DNA of 58,021 bases from Fervidicola ferrireducens (GTDB lineage Bacteria; Bacillota; Thermosediminibacteria; Thermosediminibacterales; Thermosediminibacteraceae). The notes below the pieces were generated by a model. It was not told where the DNA came from. It saw only the letters and a list, made by a program, of their open reading frames with translations, and ran no database searches. Below, piece by piece: positions 35,551-44,985 of the stretch; the first letter of the stretch is position 1, and each line of letters opens with the position of its first letter. The stretch is from NCBI RefSeq assembly GCF_001562425.1, contig NZ_LOED01000014.1, positions 1 through 58,021 on the forward strand, written 5' to 3'. Position numbers and translations under genes: made by a program.

Positions 35551-36805
35551 CTTCCTCCTGAAGGCTGAATTTTAACATTTTAATCCCCTTCATTTCATCG
35601 CGATCCAGCTGGACACTTATCATTTCGCTGGGCTTGACGTATCTCATTACCCTGGATTTTATTACGCCCCTTTCCGATTCAATAAAAAGCCTTGCCTTCG
35701 CCATGGGTTTGACGCTCCGCATGAAGAAGTTCTGCCTTTCCTCCGGCATCGCGTCTACGTTTATCCTCTGGGGTAACACGTATCTCAATCCATTCCCCGG
35801 AGAAACGGGTATGTGCTCGTATTTTTTACCTCCGTCGGCGAGGTACGAGGCGACTCCCTTTGCAGCCAGCATTGCTTCCCGAGTGACGTAATCCACTAGG
35901 TCGTGGACGTGCAGCACGTTGCCGCACGCGAAAATTCCGGGAACCGACGTCTCCATCCGCTGGTTTACCACCGGACCTCCGGTGACCTCGTCGATTTGAA
36001 TATTAGCCATCCTGGAGAGTTCGTTTTCCGGTATCAGTCCGACGGATAAAAGCAGCGTATCGCAGGGTACAAATTTCGCGGTCTCCATGATTGGCTTCAT
36101 GTCGTCGTCGTCGACTTCGGCGATGGTAACCCCTTCTACCCTTTTTCTACCGTGAATGTTGACAACCGTATGCTTTAATAGCAGGGGTATGTCAAAATCT
36201 TCCAGACACTGCACTATATTTCTAGTTAGGCCGTTAGAGTAGGGCATTATTTCCACAACACACTGGACCTTGGCTCCTTCCAAGGTGAGACGCCTTGCCA
36301 TTATAAGCCCTATATCTCCGGAACCCAATATTACTATTTCCCGCCCGGGCATATAGCCTTCGATGTTTACAAACCGCTGCGCCGTGCCTGCGGTAAAAAT
36401 GCCCGCCGGCCGGAAGCCTGGAATATTGATGGCACCCCTCGTCCTCTCTCTGCATCCCATAGCAAGGATAACCGCTTTCGCCTGGATTTCTACCAGCCCT
36501 TCCCGGCTGTTAACTGCGACTATGCGCTTGTCCGCTGTAAGCTCTATCACCATAGTGTCCAGCATTATTTCCACGCCAAGGTTTTCGGCTTCTCTTATAA
36601 AGCGCTCAGCGTATTCAGGGCCAGTGAGTTCCTCCTTGAAGACGTGTAGTCCGAACCCGGTATGAATGCACTGCTTCAGTATCCCGCCCGGCTCCGACTC
36701 CCTGTCTATGACGAGCACATCTTTTATCCCCAGCCTACGGGCTTCTACTGCAGCAGACAGCCCGGCAGGCCCTCCACCAATTATAACAAGTTCTCTATTT
36801 TGCAT
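35525..36805 (-). CDS. NAD(P)/FAD-dependent oxidoreductase of the glycerol-3-phosphate dehydrogenase cluster
   Basis: The protein has about 426 residues, starting MQNRELVIIGGGPAGLSAA with an FAD Rossmann motif. A second dinucleotide site (VILGSGDIGLIMARRL) lies near residue 160, and a GIFACGN motif near residue 290. The ATG at 36805 overlaps the glpA stop. In the GlpA/oxidoreductase/DUF1667 arrangement it probably passes electrons from glycerol-3-phosphate oxidation to NAD or another carrier, functionally replacing GlpB. The electron acceptor is not evident. Confidence 0.88.
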   Translation of the reverse strand: MQNRELVIIGGGPAGLSAAVEARRLGIKDVLVIDRESEPGGILKQCIHTGFGLHVFKEELTGPEYAERFIREAENLGVEIMLDTMVIELTADKRIVAVNSREGLVEIQAKAVILAMGCRERTRGAINIPGFRPAGIFTAGTAQRFVNIEGYMPGREIVILGSGDIGLIMARRLTLEGAKVQCVVEIMPYSNGLTRNIVQCLEDFDIPLLLKHTVVNIHGRKRVEGVTIAEVDDDDMKPIMETAKFVPCDTLLLSVGLIPENELSRMANIQIDEVTGGPVVNQRMETSVPGIFACGNVLHVHDLVDYVTREAMLAAKGVASYLADGGKKYEHIPVSPGNGLRYVLPQRINVDAMPEERQNFFMRSVKPMAKARLFIESERGVIKSRVMRYVKPSEMISVQLDRDEMKGIKMLKFSLQEEGDSVERGE

Positions 36806-38264
36806 CGACAACACCACCAGTCTCAATAAATTCTTTCGTCCTTCCCTTCAATATTTCAGAGCCGCTACCGCTTTTGGTGACTTCCAGGGGACTTATGCCG
36901 AGCTCCCTGGCCAAGATTTCCACCACTCTGGGCAAGCAAAAACCTCCCTGGCACCTGCCCATCCCTGCTCTGGTTCGGCGCTTTACGGCATCAAGACTCC
37001 GGGCTCCTACCGGCCTTCTGATTGCATCAATTATTTCACCTTCGGTCACCGTCTCGCACCTGCAAATTACCCGGCCGTACGCCGGATTTTTTCTTATCAG
37101 TTCCCTTTTTTCTTCACTGCTGAGATGGCGGAATTTGAAAATTCGCGGCCTTTCGGGATTATAGTCGCTCTTTTCTTTAAGCTCCAATCCCTCTTCTTTC
37201 AAAATTTCCAGAACCATTTCGGCGATGGCGGGTGCGGAGGATAGCCCTGGCGACTGGATACCTCCCACATTGATAAAGCCTTTTACTTTCTTGGATGCCA
37301 TTATGACAAAGTCATCGGTATCCGACACGGCTCTCAATCCGGCGAAAGAAGCTATCACGTGCTTTAACGGTAGGTCGGGAACTAGCTTGCGGGCACCTTT
37401 TATTATTTCTTCAATTCCCTGTTGTGTAACGGCGACGTCGTCTTTTTCCCGGACATCGTTGGAATTGGGACCGATAAAAAAGTTGCCGTCCACCGTTGGG
37501 CATACGAGAATTCCCTTGGATATTTTTGTAGGTGTTGGGAATATTGCTCTGCTTACGATGCCGCCGAACCTTCTGTCAAAGATCAAATATTCTCCTTTCC
37601 GCGGCGTTATGCGGTAGTCTTCCGCCCCCGCCATCCTCGATATCTCATCGGCGAAAAGACCCGCGGCGTTTATAATATACCGGGTGTAAATAGTTTCTCC
37701 CGGGGTCCTGACGGCCAGCACCCCTTCGTTTTCCACTCCTATACCTAGAACTGGGGAATTCAGCTTTATTTCTACCCCGTTTTGACATGCATTTTCAGCC
37801 AGGGCAATCGTCAGCTCGTAGGGGCATATGATGCCTGCGGTGGGCGCGTAAAGCGCTGCCCGAGCCTGCCTGTTGATATTGGGTTCCATTTCCAGCAGTT
37901 TTTCCCGGCTTATAATTTCGAGGCCTGGAACACCGTTCGTTTTCCCTCTTTCCATCAATTCTTCAAGTACCCTGATCTCTTCCTCGTTTAGAGCCACTAC
38001 GAGAGAGCCTATCCTCTTAAAAGGTACATCAAGTTCGCTGCAAATTTTGTCAAAAAGAGGGTTGCCTCTCACATTTAACTTCGCCTTCAGGGTGCCGGGC
38101 TTTGCGTCGTAGCCGGCGTGGATGATAGCGCTGTTGGCCTTACTGGTGCCGCTCGCCACATCGTCCTCCTTTTCCAGAAGTACCGTTTTCAACTGGTACC
38201 TGGACAGTTCGCGGGCAATCATGCATCCTACGACACCCCCGCCAATTATGACCACGTCTACCAC
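36795..38264 (-). CDS. glpA: Anaerobic glycerol-3-phosphate dehydrogenase, GlpA-like
   Basis: The protein has about 489 residues. It oxidises glycerol-3-phosphate to dihydroxyacetone phosphate with FAD. It starts VVDVVIIGGGVVGCMIARELS, the Rossmann FAD site. The DAO-type domain ends near residue 370. A C-terminal BFD-like [2Fe-2S] domain follows, with Cys residues in RVICRCETVTEGEI and GMGRCQGGFCLP. I chose the GTG at 38264 because AAGGAGG lies 8 nt upstream; the longer frame to 38360 runs through a terminator hairpin. It follows glpK and overlaps the next oxidoreductase. Confidence 0.9.
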   Translation of the reverse strand: MVDVVIIGGGVVGCMIARELSRYQLKTVLLEKEDDVASGTSKANSAIIHAGYDAKPGTLKAKLNVRGNPLFDKICSELDVPFKRIGSLVVALNEEEIRVLEELMERGKTNGVPGLEIISREKLLEMEPNINRQARAALYAPTAGIICPYELTIALAENACQNGVEIKLNSPVLGIGVENEGVLAVRTPGETIYTRYIINAAGLFADEISRMAGAEDYRITPRKGEYLIFDRRFGGIVSRAIFPTPTKISKGILVCPTVDGNFFIGPNSNDVREKDDVAVTQQGIEEIIKGARKLVPDLPLKHVIASFAGLRAVSDTDDFVIMASKKVKGFINVGGIQSPGLSSAPAIAEMVLEILKEEGLELKEKSDYNPERPRIFKFRHLSSEEKRELIRKNPAYGRVICRCETVTEGEIIDAIRRPVGARSLDAVKRRTRAGMGRCQGGFCLPRVVEILARELGISPLEVTKSGSGSEILKGRTKEFIETGGVVDAK

Positions 38265-38308
38265 TTGAATGACCTCCTTAAATTGAAGTGACCTCTTTAA
38301 AAAAGTAA

Positions 38309-38339
38309 AGAGAACCACACCTAAAGGTGTGGTTCTCCT
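38309..38339 (-). terminator. Hairpin between glpK and glpA
   Basis: The arms AGGAGAACCACACC and GGTGTGGTTCTC are nearly perfect with a tetraloop, and TTTACTTTTTT follows on the minus strand. It ends the glpP-transporter-glpK transcript or acts as a second GlpP-controlled attenuator before glpA. Confidence 0.8.
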
Positions 38340-38403
38340 CTTCTCCACCACAACTTTCAATAGTAATTTATTTTTTTGATGTAGTATTTCGACAAAATTT
38401 CAA

Positions 38404-39927
<1,524 letters not shown>

Positions 39928-40278
39928 TTAAACCATTGCAAACAGCAAAAGTCCCCCGAGCACCCCGCCCAGGATACCACTCAGGACCGGTTCCCAGTCT
40001 ATCTTCTTGCCTTCCATCAGATCTGCTACAAAGAGCCCCCAGAAGGCCGCCAGAGCCATATCGCTCCATGGACCCGGTAAACTCCCGCTCATTTGGGGCT
40101 CATACATCAGCCCGATGCCGTGGTTCAATAGCCATATGGTACCAACTATGAAGAAACCAGCCAGAACTCCTCCAAAGCTCTTGTATTCATCGGCCAGCTT
40201 GCCCCATACCAGGCCGATTACCAGCGGGAAAATAAGACCCCCGAAGACGGTGGTCAGCACATGCTGCCATGTCCACAT
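39928..40278 (-). CDS. Putative glycerol transporter subunit (Lin0368-like)
   Basis: The 116-aa membrane protein has three or four helices. It contains the paired motif W-L-x-NHGIG (around 49-56) and W-D-M-A repeated in its partner. It is adjacent to glpK and overlaps the partner gene by 1 bp. I match it by pattern to the small Lin0368-type proteins that accompany glycerol genes in Firmicutes instead of GlpF. The two genes look like paralogues. Transport of glycerol is inferred. Confidence 0.72.
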   Translation of the reverse strand: MWTWQHVLTTVFGGLIFPLVIGLVWGKLADEYKSFGGVLAGFFIVGTIWLLNHGIGLMYEPQMSGSLPGPWSDMALAAFWGLFVADLMEGKKIDWEPVLSGILGGVLGGLLLFAMV

Positions 40279-40676
40279 TAGACATCACTCCTTCTCGCAG
40301 CATATAGGAGATATCCAGCCAGCGTCGCTCCGGCGAGCTGCAGGATTATGGTCATCAGTGCACCGCCCAAGTTCGCACCGTGCAACAGACCGTAAGCCCC
40401 CCTGACGAGGCCCTTTACCGGATCCAATACCACGGTCCCGCCGAGCAGGGCCGAAAGCCATATTGACAGGGCCATATCCACCCAAGCGCCGCTGCCCTTG
40501 TTGGGCATACTGCCGGCGTAATGATTGACCAACCAGGCCGTGGTTATTATGATTCCGGCTGCGAGCCAACCGCCCAGCCAGTTCCACCGAGCCAGACTTG
40601 AGGGCCATATTGTAAATACTCCGAAGCCTGCAAAGGCCCCTGTGCACATGCCCATGAGAATCCGCCTTAAATTCAT
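40278..40676 (-). CDS. Putative glycerol transporter partner subunit (Lin0367/0368-like)
   Basis: The 132-aa membrane protein has about four helices and shares WLVNHYAG and WVDMALSIW motifs with its neighbour. This suggests an ancient duplication and a heteromeric membrane complex. GGAGGGG precedes the ATG at 8 nt. It lies 80 bp after the glpP-linked hairpin and before glpK. No aquaglyceroporin gene is present in the cluster. Confidence 0.72.
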   Translation of the reverse strand: MNLRRILMGMCTGAFAGFGVFTIWPSSLARWNWLGGWLAAGIIITTAWLVNHYAGSMPNKGSGAWVDMALSIWLSALLGGTVVLDPVKGLVRGAYGLLHGANLGGALMTIILQLAGATLAGYLLYAARRSDV

Positions 40677-40755
40677 TCTTTAAACCCCTCCTATTAAAAT
40701 TTTCATGTGAAAAAGCATGTCTCGCTTATTATTTTTATCACCTCCTCTATTTGAA

Positions 40756-40803
40756 ATAAAAATCCTCCCGGAAAAGGCAAATGCATTACCTTCCGGGAGG
40801 ACT
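40756..40803 (-). promoter_or_regulatory. Terminator/antiterminator hairpin, candidate GlpP target
   Basis: The perfect 11-bp arms TCCTCCCGGAA and TTCCGGGAGGA flank a loop of 17 nt, followed by TTTTTATTT on the minus strand. It lies between glpP and the glycerol transport and kinase genes. GlpP-type proteins prevent termination at such leaders in the presence of glycerol-3-phosphate. The same hairpin ends glpP transcription if no antitermination occurs. Confidence 0.72.
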
Positions 40804-40844
40804 TCTCCACATCTCCGAGTCCTCCGTCTTTCAACTATTGCTTT

Positions 40845-41411
40845 TCAGAAGGCATCCCAAAGGTCCTCCTTGCTGACGGATACGGCCCAGGCTCCAGCTT
40901 CAAGAGCATCGGTTACCTCTTTTATGTCCTCGATCAAGCCTCCGGCTATCAACGGGTGATGGACGTTTTTGTGCATCCTCTTTATGATCTTCGGTATTAC
41001 CCCCGGTAGAACCTCTACCGCGTCGGGGTCTACTTGCCGTATGGTGCGGACTGCGGTATCAACTGCCTGGCTGTCCAGGAAAAATGCTCGCTGAATGGTA
41101 AAAATGCCCTCGCTCTTCGCCGAAGAAATCAAATTACTCCTAGTCGTGATTATTCCGTCGGGCTTTATTTCTTCTGCTACGTATCTCAAGCCAGCGGCGT
41201 CCTTGCTTACACCTTCCAGCAAATCTATGTGAAGAAAAACCCTTTTCCCCGCCTTTTTTATATGGGTAACGGGGTATTTTATATTGAGGATGTCGCCTGT
41301 AAGCATGAATATGCATCGAACGGGTTTATTTAGGGCCAGGTCCACAGCATCGATATCCCTTACAGCCGTTATAACTGGATAAGCCTTCAGATCAGCCAGT
41401 ATATCCTTCAA
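40845..41411 (-). CDS. glpP: Glycerol-responsive antiterminator GlpP
   Basis: The protein has about 188 residues with a TIM-barrel-like fold. Typical signatures are FLHIDLLEGVSKD, ITTRSNLISSAK, IQRAFFLDS, VEVLPGVIP and PLIAGGLI. It binds glycerol-3-phosphate and leader RNA to allow transcription past a terminator. I prefer the TTG at 41411, which has GGGAG 8 nt upstream; a GTG at 41420 overlaps that site. A strong hairpin follows the gene and precedes the glycerol transport and kinase genes, a fitting target. Confidence 0.93.
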   Translation of the reverse strand: MKDILADLKAYPVITAVRDIDAVDLALNKPVRCIFMLTGDILNIKYPVTHIKKAGKRVFLHIDLLEGVSKDAAGLRYVAEEIKPDGIITTRSNLISSAKSEGIFTIQRAFFLDSQAVDTAVRTIRQVDPDAVEVLPGVIPKIIKRMHKNVHHPLIAGGLIEDIKEVTDALEAGAWAVSVSKEDLWDAF

Positions 41412-41670
41412 CGATGTCACTCCCGATTTGCGGTTAATCTAATTAAAATTCTTACTTTTCCTGTCTATTTTAAATTGCAAAATTTGTGCCAGTAGCAAGG
41501 CCTAGTAATTGACGATCCTGTTGGGAAAAAGTATCAAGTTCATAGAATACAGTAGATACTTTCTACCAAGATACCTTACCTCAATTAAATTTTTCAGAAT
41601 TTCGTCAATTATTACTACAAAAATTACCTCTTATTTATATTCGGTTAATTTTAAATATACATACGCGTTC

Positions 41671-42267
41671 TTAAGGCCTGATTTTCTCGCCCAACTTATG
41701 CTCCTTGCCAGCCATTAGCCTTTCTATATTAGCCCTGTGCCTGTAAATCGCAATCGCTGCTATTATTACTCCGTACACAATGTATTTGGGCGGATAAACA
41801 AAAATCATAAGGAACAAGGGGAAGGATCCACTGCCGAGAATAGACCCTAGGGAAACGTATCTCGTCAGCATAATCGCAGTTATTCCCACCAGTGAAGAAA
41901 ACAGCGCTGCCTTAGGAGCCAAGGCAAACACAACGCCCATGCTGGTGGCTATGCCCTTGCCGCCATGGAAATTTAGGAATAAAGACCAATCGTGACCCAC
42001 AATGACGAAAAGGCCGCTGAAAAGCGCCAGTGTGTCGCCTCCGATTAACTTAGCCAGTGTGGCAACAAGAAATCCTTTCAGGAAGTCGGCCGCATACACC
42101 GCTGCAGCAGCTCTCCCGCCAACCACCCGGAGCACGTTGGTGGTACCCGGGTTGCCACTGCCGTATTTCCTTATATCAATGCCGTAATATTTTTTGCAAA
42201 TCAAGTGTGCAGAGGATATGGACCCTATTAAGTAACTTATTATTCCTGCAAGTACATACTTAAGCAA
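41671..42267 (-). CDS. plsY: Acyl-phosphate:glycerol-3-phosphate acyltransferase
   Basis: The 198-aa membrane enzyme starts phospholipid synthesis by acylating glycerol-3-phosphate. It has five membrane segments. The three PlsY motifs are present: GSISSAHL and KYGSGNPGTTN in the first loop, NFHGGKGIATSMG in the second, and HRANIERLMAGKE at the end. Length is typical. It is separated from selD by a strong terminator and from glpP by 251 bp of AT-rich sequence without a gene, which contains an 8-bp inverted repeat (AAAGTATC/GATACTTT). Confidence 0.97.
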   Translation of the reverse strand: MLKYVLAGIISYLIGSISSAHLICKKYYGIDIRKYGSGNPGTTNVLRVVGGRAAAAVYAADFLKGFLVATLAKLIGGDTLALFSGLFVIVGHDWSLFLNFHGGKGIATSMGVVFALAPKAALFSSLVGITAIMLTRYVSLGSILGSGSFPLFLMIFVYPPKYIVYGVIIAAIAIYRHRANIERLMAGKEHKLGEKIRP

Positions 42268-42329
42268 TCGGTATCCACCTCCCGTCTTTACTTCTATTTT
42301 ACCATATTATATTGATTTAAGAAAATAAA

Positions 42330-42368
42330 AAAAATGGGTTATCTTCTATAAAAGTATAACCCATTTTT
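42330..42368 (-). terminator. Strong terminator of selD
   Basis: A perfect 13-bp stem (AAAAATGGGTTAT/ATAACCCATTTTT) overlaps the selD stop codon and is followed on the minus strand by eight T and then ATTTTC. It separates selD from plsY. Confidence 0.9.
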
Positions 42369-43408
42369 CACTCCACTATTATATCCTTATCGGATTTTTC
42401 TTCAACCCGTCCTATTATTGCCGCCCATTTCACGCCGTTGTTTTCAAGTTCTTCCATTAAAAAGGCAGCCTTTTGTTCCGGACAAGAAATCAATAGTCCT
42501 CCCGAGGTCTGGGGGTCGAAAAGAACGTCGACCAATTCTTCCCCGATACCTTCCGATAGGACCACCTTATCCGCCAGGTGCTTTCGGTTGGCGTAGAGGC
42601 CCGCTGGCAAAAGTCCCATAGCTGCGTATTCCAGTATCCCTGAAATAACCGGAACATTTTCCGCCCTTATTTTTACTGTGACCCCAGAAGCTGCCGCCAT
42701 TTCGTACGCATGGCCCAATAGTCCGAAACCCGTTACGTCGGTTACGGCACTTACACCTACCCGGACTGCGGCTTCCGAAGCGGCTTTGTTAAGGGTATTC
42801 ATAATCCCAAGCGCTTCCTCTTCGACCCGGTTATCAACCATCCCGGCCTTGGCAGCCGTAGCAAATACGCCAGTCCCCAGTGGTTTCGTCAGGACCAGTA
42901 CGTCGCCAGGCTTCGCCCCGGCATTGGTCAGCACTCTGGCGGGATGCACCTCGCCCAGCACCGAAAGGCCGTATACCGGCTCGGGAGTTTTTATGGAATG
43001 GCCTCCCGCTATTATGGCTCCCGCCTCAATCACTTTGTCCGCCCCGCCCTTTAGAACCACCGGCAGCACGTTTTCCACTAAATCCTCGGGGAAACCGACG
43101 ATATTCAGGGCGAGCAGGGGTTTTCCACCCATTGCGTAGATATCGCTCAAGGCGTTGCAGGCCGCGATCTGCCCGAAAAGGTACGGATCGTCCACAACAG
43201 GCGTGAAAAAATCGACGGTGTTGATAATGGCAAGTTCGTCGTCTATTTTATACACCGCCGCGTCATCGGAGGTCTCAAGACCCACCAACAGATTTTCGTG
43301 TTTCATTATGGGTAACTGCCGCAGCACCTGCGACAGCGCCAGAGGCGAAAGTTTAGCAGCTCATCCCGAACTACAAGTGAGTTCTGTAAGTTTTATTTTC
43401 TTTTCCAC
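42368..43408 (-). CDS. selD: Selenide, water dikinase with in-frame UGA (selenocysteine)
   Basis: The enzyme makes selenophosphate from selenide and ATP. The apparent ORF starts at 43327, but the frame continues upstream through a TGA at 43361-43363 to a GTG at 43408 with AGGTG 7 nt before it. This adds VEKKIKLTELTCSSG-U-AAKLSPLALSQ, exactly the SelD N-terminus with its active-site position at codon 16. That residue would be selenocysteine and the protein 346 aa. ATP-binding motifs such as SDDAAVYKI and AGGHSIKTPEP follow. A SECIS-like hairpin lies just after the UGA. The upstream leader is structured and has its own promoter. Confidence 0.93.
43316..43336 (-). promoter_or_regulatory. SECIS-like hairpin for UGA recoding in selD
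   Basis: The RNA CUGUCGCAG-GUG-CUGCGGCAG forms nine pairs (one G-U) with a GU-containing apical loop, starting about 24 nt after the UGA. Distance and loop resemble bacterial SECIS elements that bind SelB. The apical sequence GCAGGU is close to that of the E. coli fdhF element. Confidence 0.75.
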
Positions 43409-43562
43409 CGTTTTACACCTGGTCATCTAAACTGTGACAAACTCTCCAGTTTAGAAGGCTGGGCTATTTGTATTCCGCCCTTTCAGAGAGTGCTCATTCC
43501 CAGCAGGCGGTATTTAAGCACTCCCATAGCCTCTGCCCAAAGAAGTCGGACGCATCACCGCT
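43409..43562 (-). ncRNA. Structured 5' leader RNA of selD, family not recognised
   Basis: Between the promoter and the selD GTG are about 154 nt with no ORF of note. The segment GCUAU (43526-43530) can pair either with 5' AUAGC (43560-43564) or with 3' AUAGC (43463-43467). An inner hairpin GAGUGCU/AGCACUC (43488-43494 with 43517-43523) carries a loop whose CCGCC (43506-43510) can pair with GGCGG (43475-43479) as a pseudoknot. A 9-bp hairpin UCUAAACUG/CAGUUUAGA (43426-43455) sits just before the ribosome site. This resembles an aptamer plus expression platform; 6S or another known RNA is not excluded. Confidence 0.55.
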
Positions 43563-43568
43563 ATGTTG

Positions 43569-43596
43569 ATTATACCAAACCGACCGAAAACTTCAA
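43569..43596 (-). promoter_or_regulatory. Sigma-A promoter of the selD leader
   Basis: On the minus strand TTGAAG (43591-43596), a 16-bp spacer and TATAAT (43569-43574) predict a start near 43562. This places about 154 nt of leader before selD. Confidence 0.65.
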
Positions 43597-43837
43597 TTTT
43601 TGTCGTTCCAATTGTGCAAAAACCTGCACAATATTGTCATAGAAATTTTCTATCGAGTATCAATTTATCATTTTTAATTCTTATTGGTTTTCATTCCGTA
43701 ACTTTAATATAATTTCCTTAAGATGTAGTGAATATTGTCACAAGTTTTTGAGGTAATTTTCATGGACTAAGGGCTACAATGTGGAAATAATAATTTCAGG
43801 CAACGATTTCACAATTCGAATATCGAGGTAGGTAGTC

Positions 43838-44131
43838 ATGATGGAAAATTATCCCTTTTTCATGATAACCTTTCCTTCGGTTCACCATGCCTTAAGGTTC
43901 GAGTCCAGGATGAAAGGGACCGGCATATCCTTTCAGCTGGTACCAGTGCCGAGGGAAATAAGCTCTAGCTGCGGTGTGGCGGCCAGAGTTAACTTTGTCA
44001 AGGAAAGCGTTTTAATCGATACCGTTGACAATTTTCAGCTAGAATACGACTCGATTTACATTTACGACCGACCCAAAGAAAAGCCCCGTCTGGTGAAAAG
44101 GTGGGAGGATCGCTCAGGGATGAGTAATTAA
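43838..44131 (+). CDS. Putative Se/S carrier-like protein (DUF3343)
   Basis: The 97-aa protein has the DUF3343 pattern: FPSVHHALRFESRMKGTGI at the N-terminus and the conserved Cys in SSSCGVAARV at about residue 45. The family is named as putative Se/S carriers and often sits near selD and selenium genes. Here it is divergent from selD with about 240 bp between the promoters. A single Cys could carry a persulfide or selenide; that role is inferred from family and context. Confidence 0.8.
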   Translation: MMENYPFFMITFPSVHHALRFESRMKGTGISFQLVPVPREISSSCGVAARVNFVKESVLIDTVDNFQLEYDSIYIYDRPKEKPRLVKRWEDRSGMSN

Positions 44132-44149
44132 CGCGCTGGGGGCCATGTA

Positions 44150-44181
44150 AAAAAGGGCAGTTTTCCTGAACTGCCCTTTTT
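44150..44181. terminator. Bidirectional terminator between convergent genes
   Basis: The stem AAAAAGGGCAGTT/AACTGCCCTTTTT is perfect with a 6-nt loop. It provides A/T runs for both strands and touches the trmI stop codon. Confidence 0.88.
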
Positions 44182-44948
44182 CACTCGCCCAGTTTTCTCG
44201 CAAAAATAAGATACCCCGTGTGTCCTACCATAAGGTCTTCGGGCCGAAGCCTTTCCGGGACCAGTTTGTACTTTCGCATCATTATTTCAACGACTTCGGC
44301 GATATAAAACCCTTTGTTTTCCAGAGATTCCATGGTTTGGGTCACCTGATTTGTCGTGGGAACAATGATTCCCAAGTGCCCTGCAGGTTTTATGGCTTTT
44401 CTTACTTCGCCTATGACTTCCCACGGTTCCCTTACGTCCAGGAAAAAGGCATCTAAATCCCTTTCCTCTATTCCCTCGGCGATGGATTTATTGTGCATTA
44501 TTACATTATCAAACTCAGAAAAACCCTTTATATTCTTCTCGGCAAGTTTATAAAATTCTTCCCTTTGCTCGTAGGTATATACGCGCCCTTCCGGTCCCAC
44601 CGCCCGGGAAAGGCACACCGTAAAAGCCCCCGAGCCCGTCCCTGCTTCGCCCACGCGTTTTCCCGGGGAGATATCAAGTCTCATCATTATGTAGGCCCCT
44701 TCTTTGGGATAGACTATCTGGGTCCGGCGCTTAAGGTAGTGCATGACGTAATCGAACGTATCGCAGGTAAGGACGTGGTAAACCGTGCCTTTTACCTCGA
44801 AACTGCCCCCCGGCTTAATATCGGCGAGTTCCATGGAATCTATCTGGCCGTTCGGCAGCCCTATTTTATTCGGCGATGACACATCGACCACTTTTTTGAA
44901 CCCTTCAGGTCCAATTATGACTCTTTTCGTTGAAAATCCCGATTGCAT
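44181..44948 (-). CDS. trmI: tRNA (adenine(58)-N1)-methyltransferase, TrmI-like
   Basis: The 255-aa class I methyltransferase modifies the TPsiC-loop adenine of tRNA, a thermostability-linked change. A small N-terminal beta domain precedes the SAM motif EAGTGSGAFT at about residue 100. The acidic loop YEQREEFY and the catalytic-region FFLDVREPW follow. The length fits bacterial TrmI. It is separated from the mobA-like gene by 37 bp and could be cotranscribed. Confidence 0.9.
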   Translation of the reverse strand: MQSGFSTKRVIIGPEGFKKVVDVSSPNKIGLPNGQIDSMELADIKPGGSFEVKGTVYHVLTCDTFDYVMHYLKRRTQIVYPKEGAYIMMRLDISPGKRVGEAGTGSGAFTVCLSRAVGPEGRVYTYEQREEFYKLAEKNIKGFSEFDNVIMHNKSIAEGIEERDLDAFFLDVREPWEVIGEVRKAIKPAGHLGIIVPTTNQVTQTMESLENKGFYIAEVVEIMMRKYKLVPERLRPEDLMVGHTGYLIFARKLGE

Positions 44949-44985
44949 TTTGCGCCTCCTTCCTTACTCGAAATAAACCATATCT

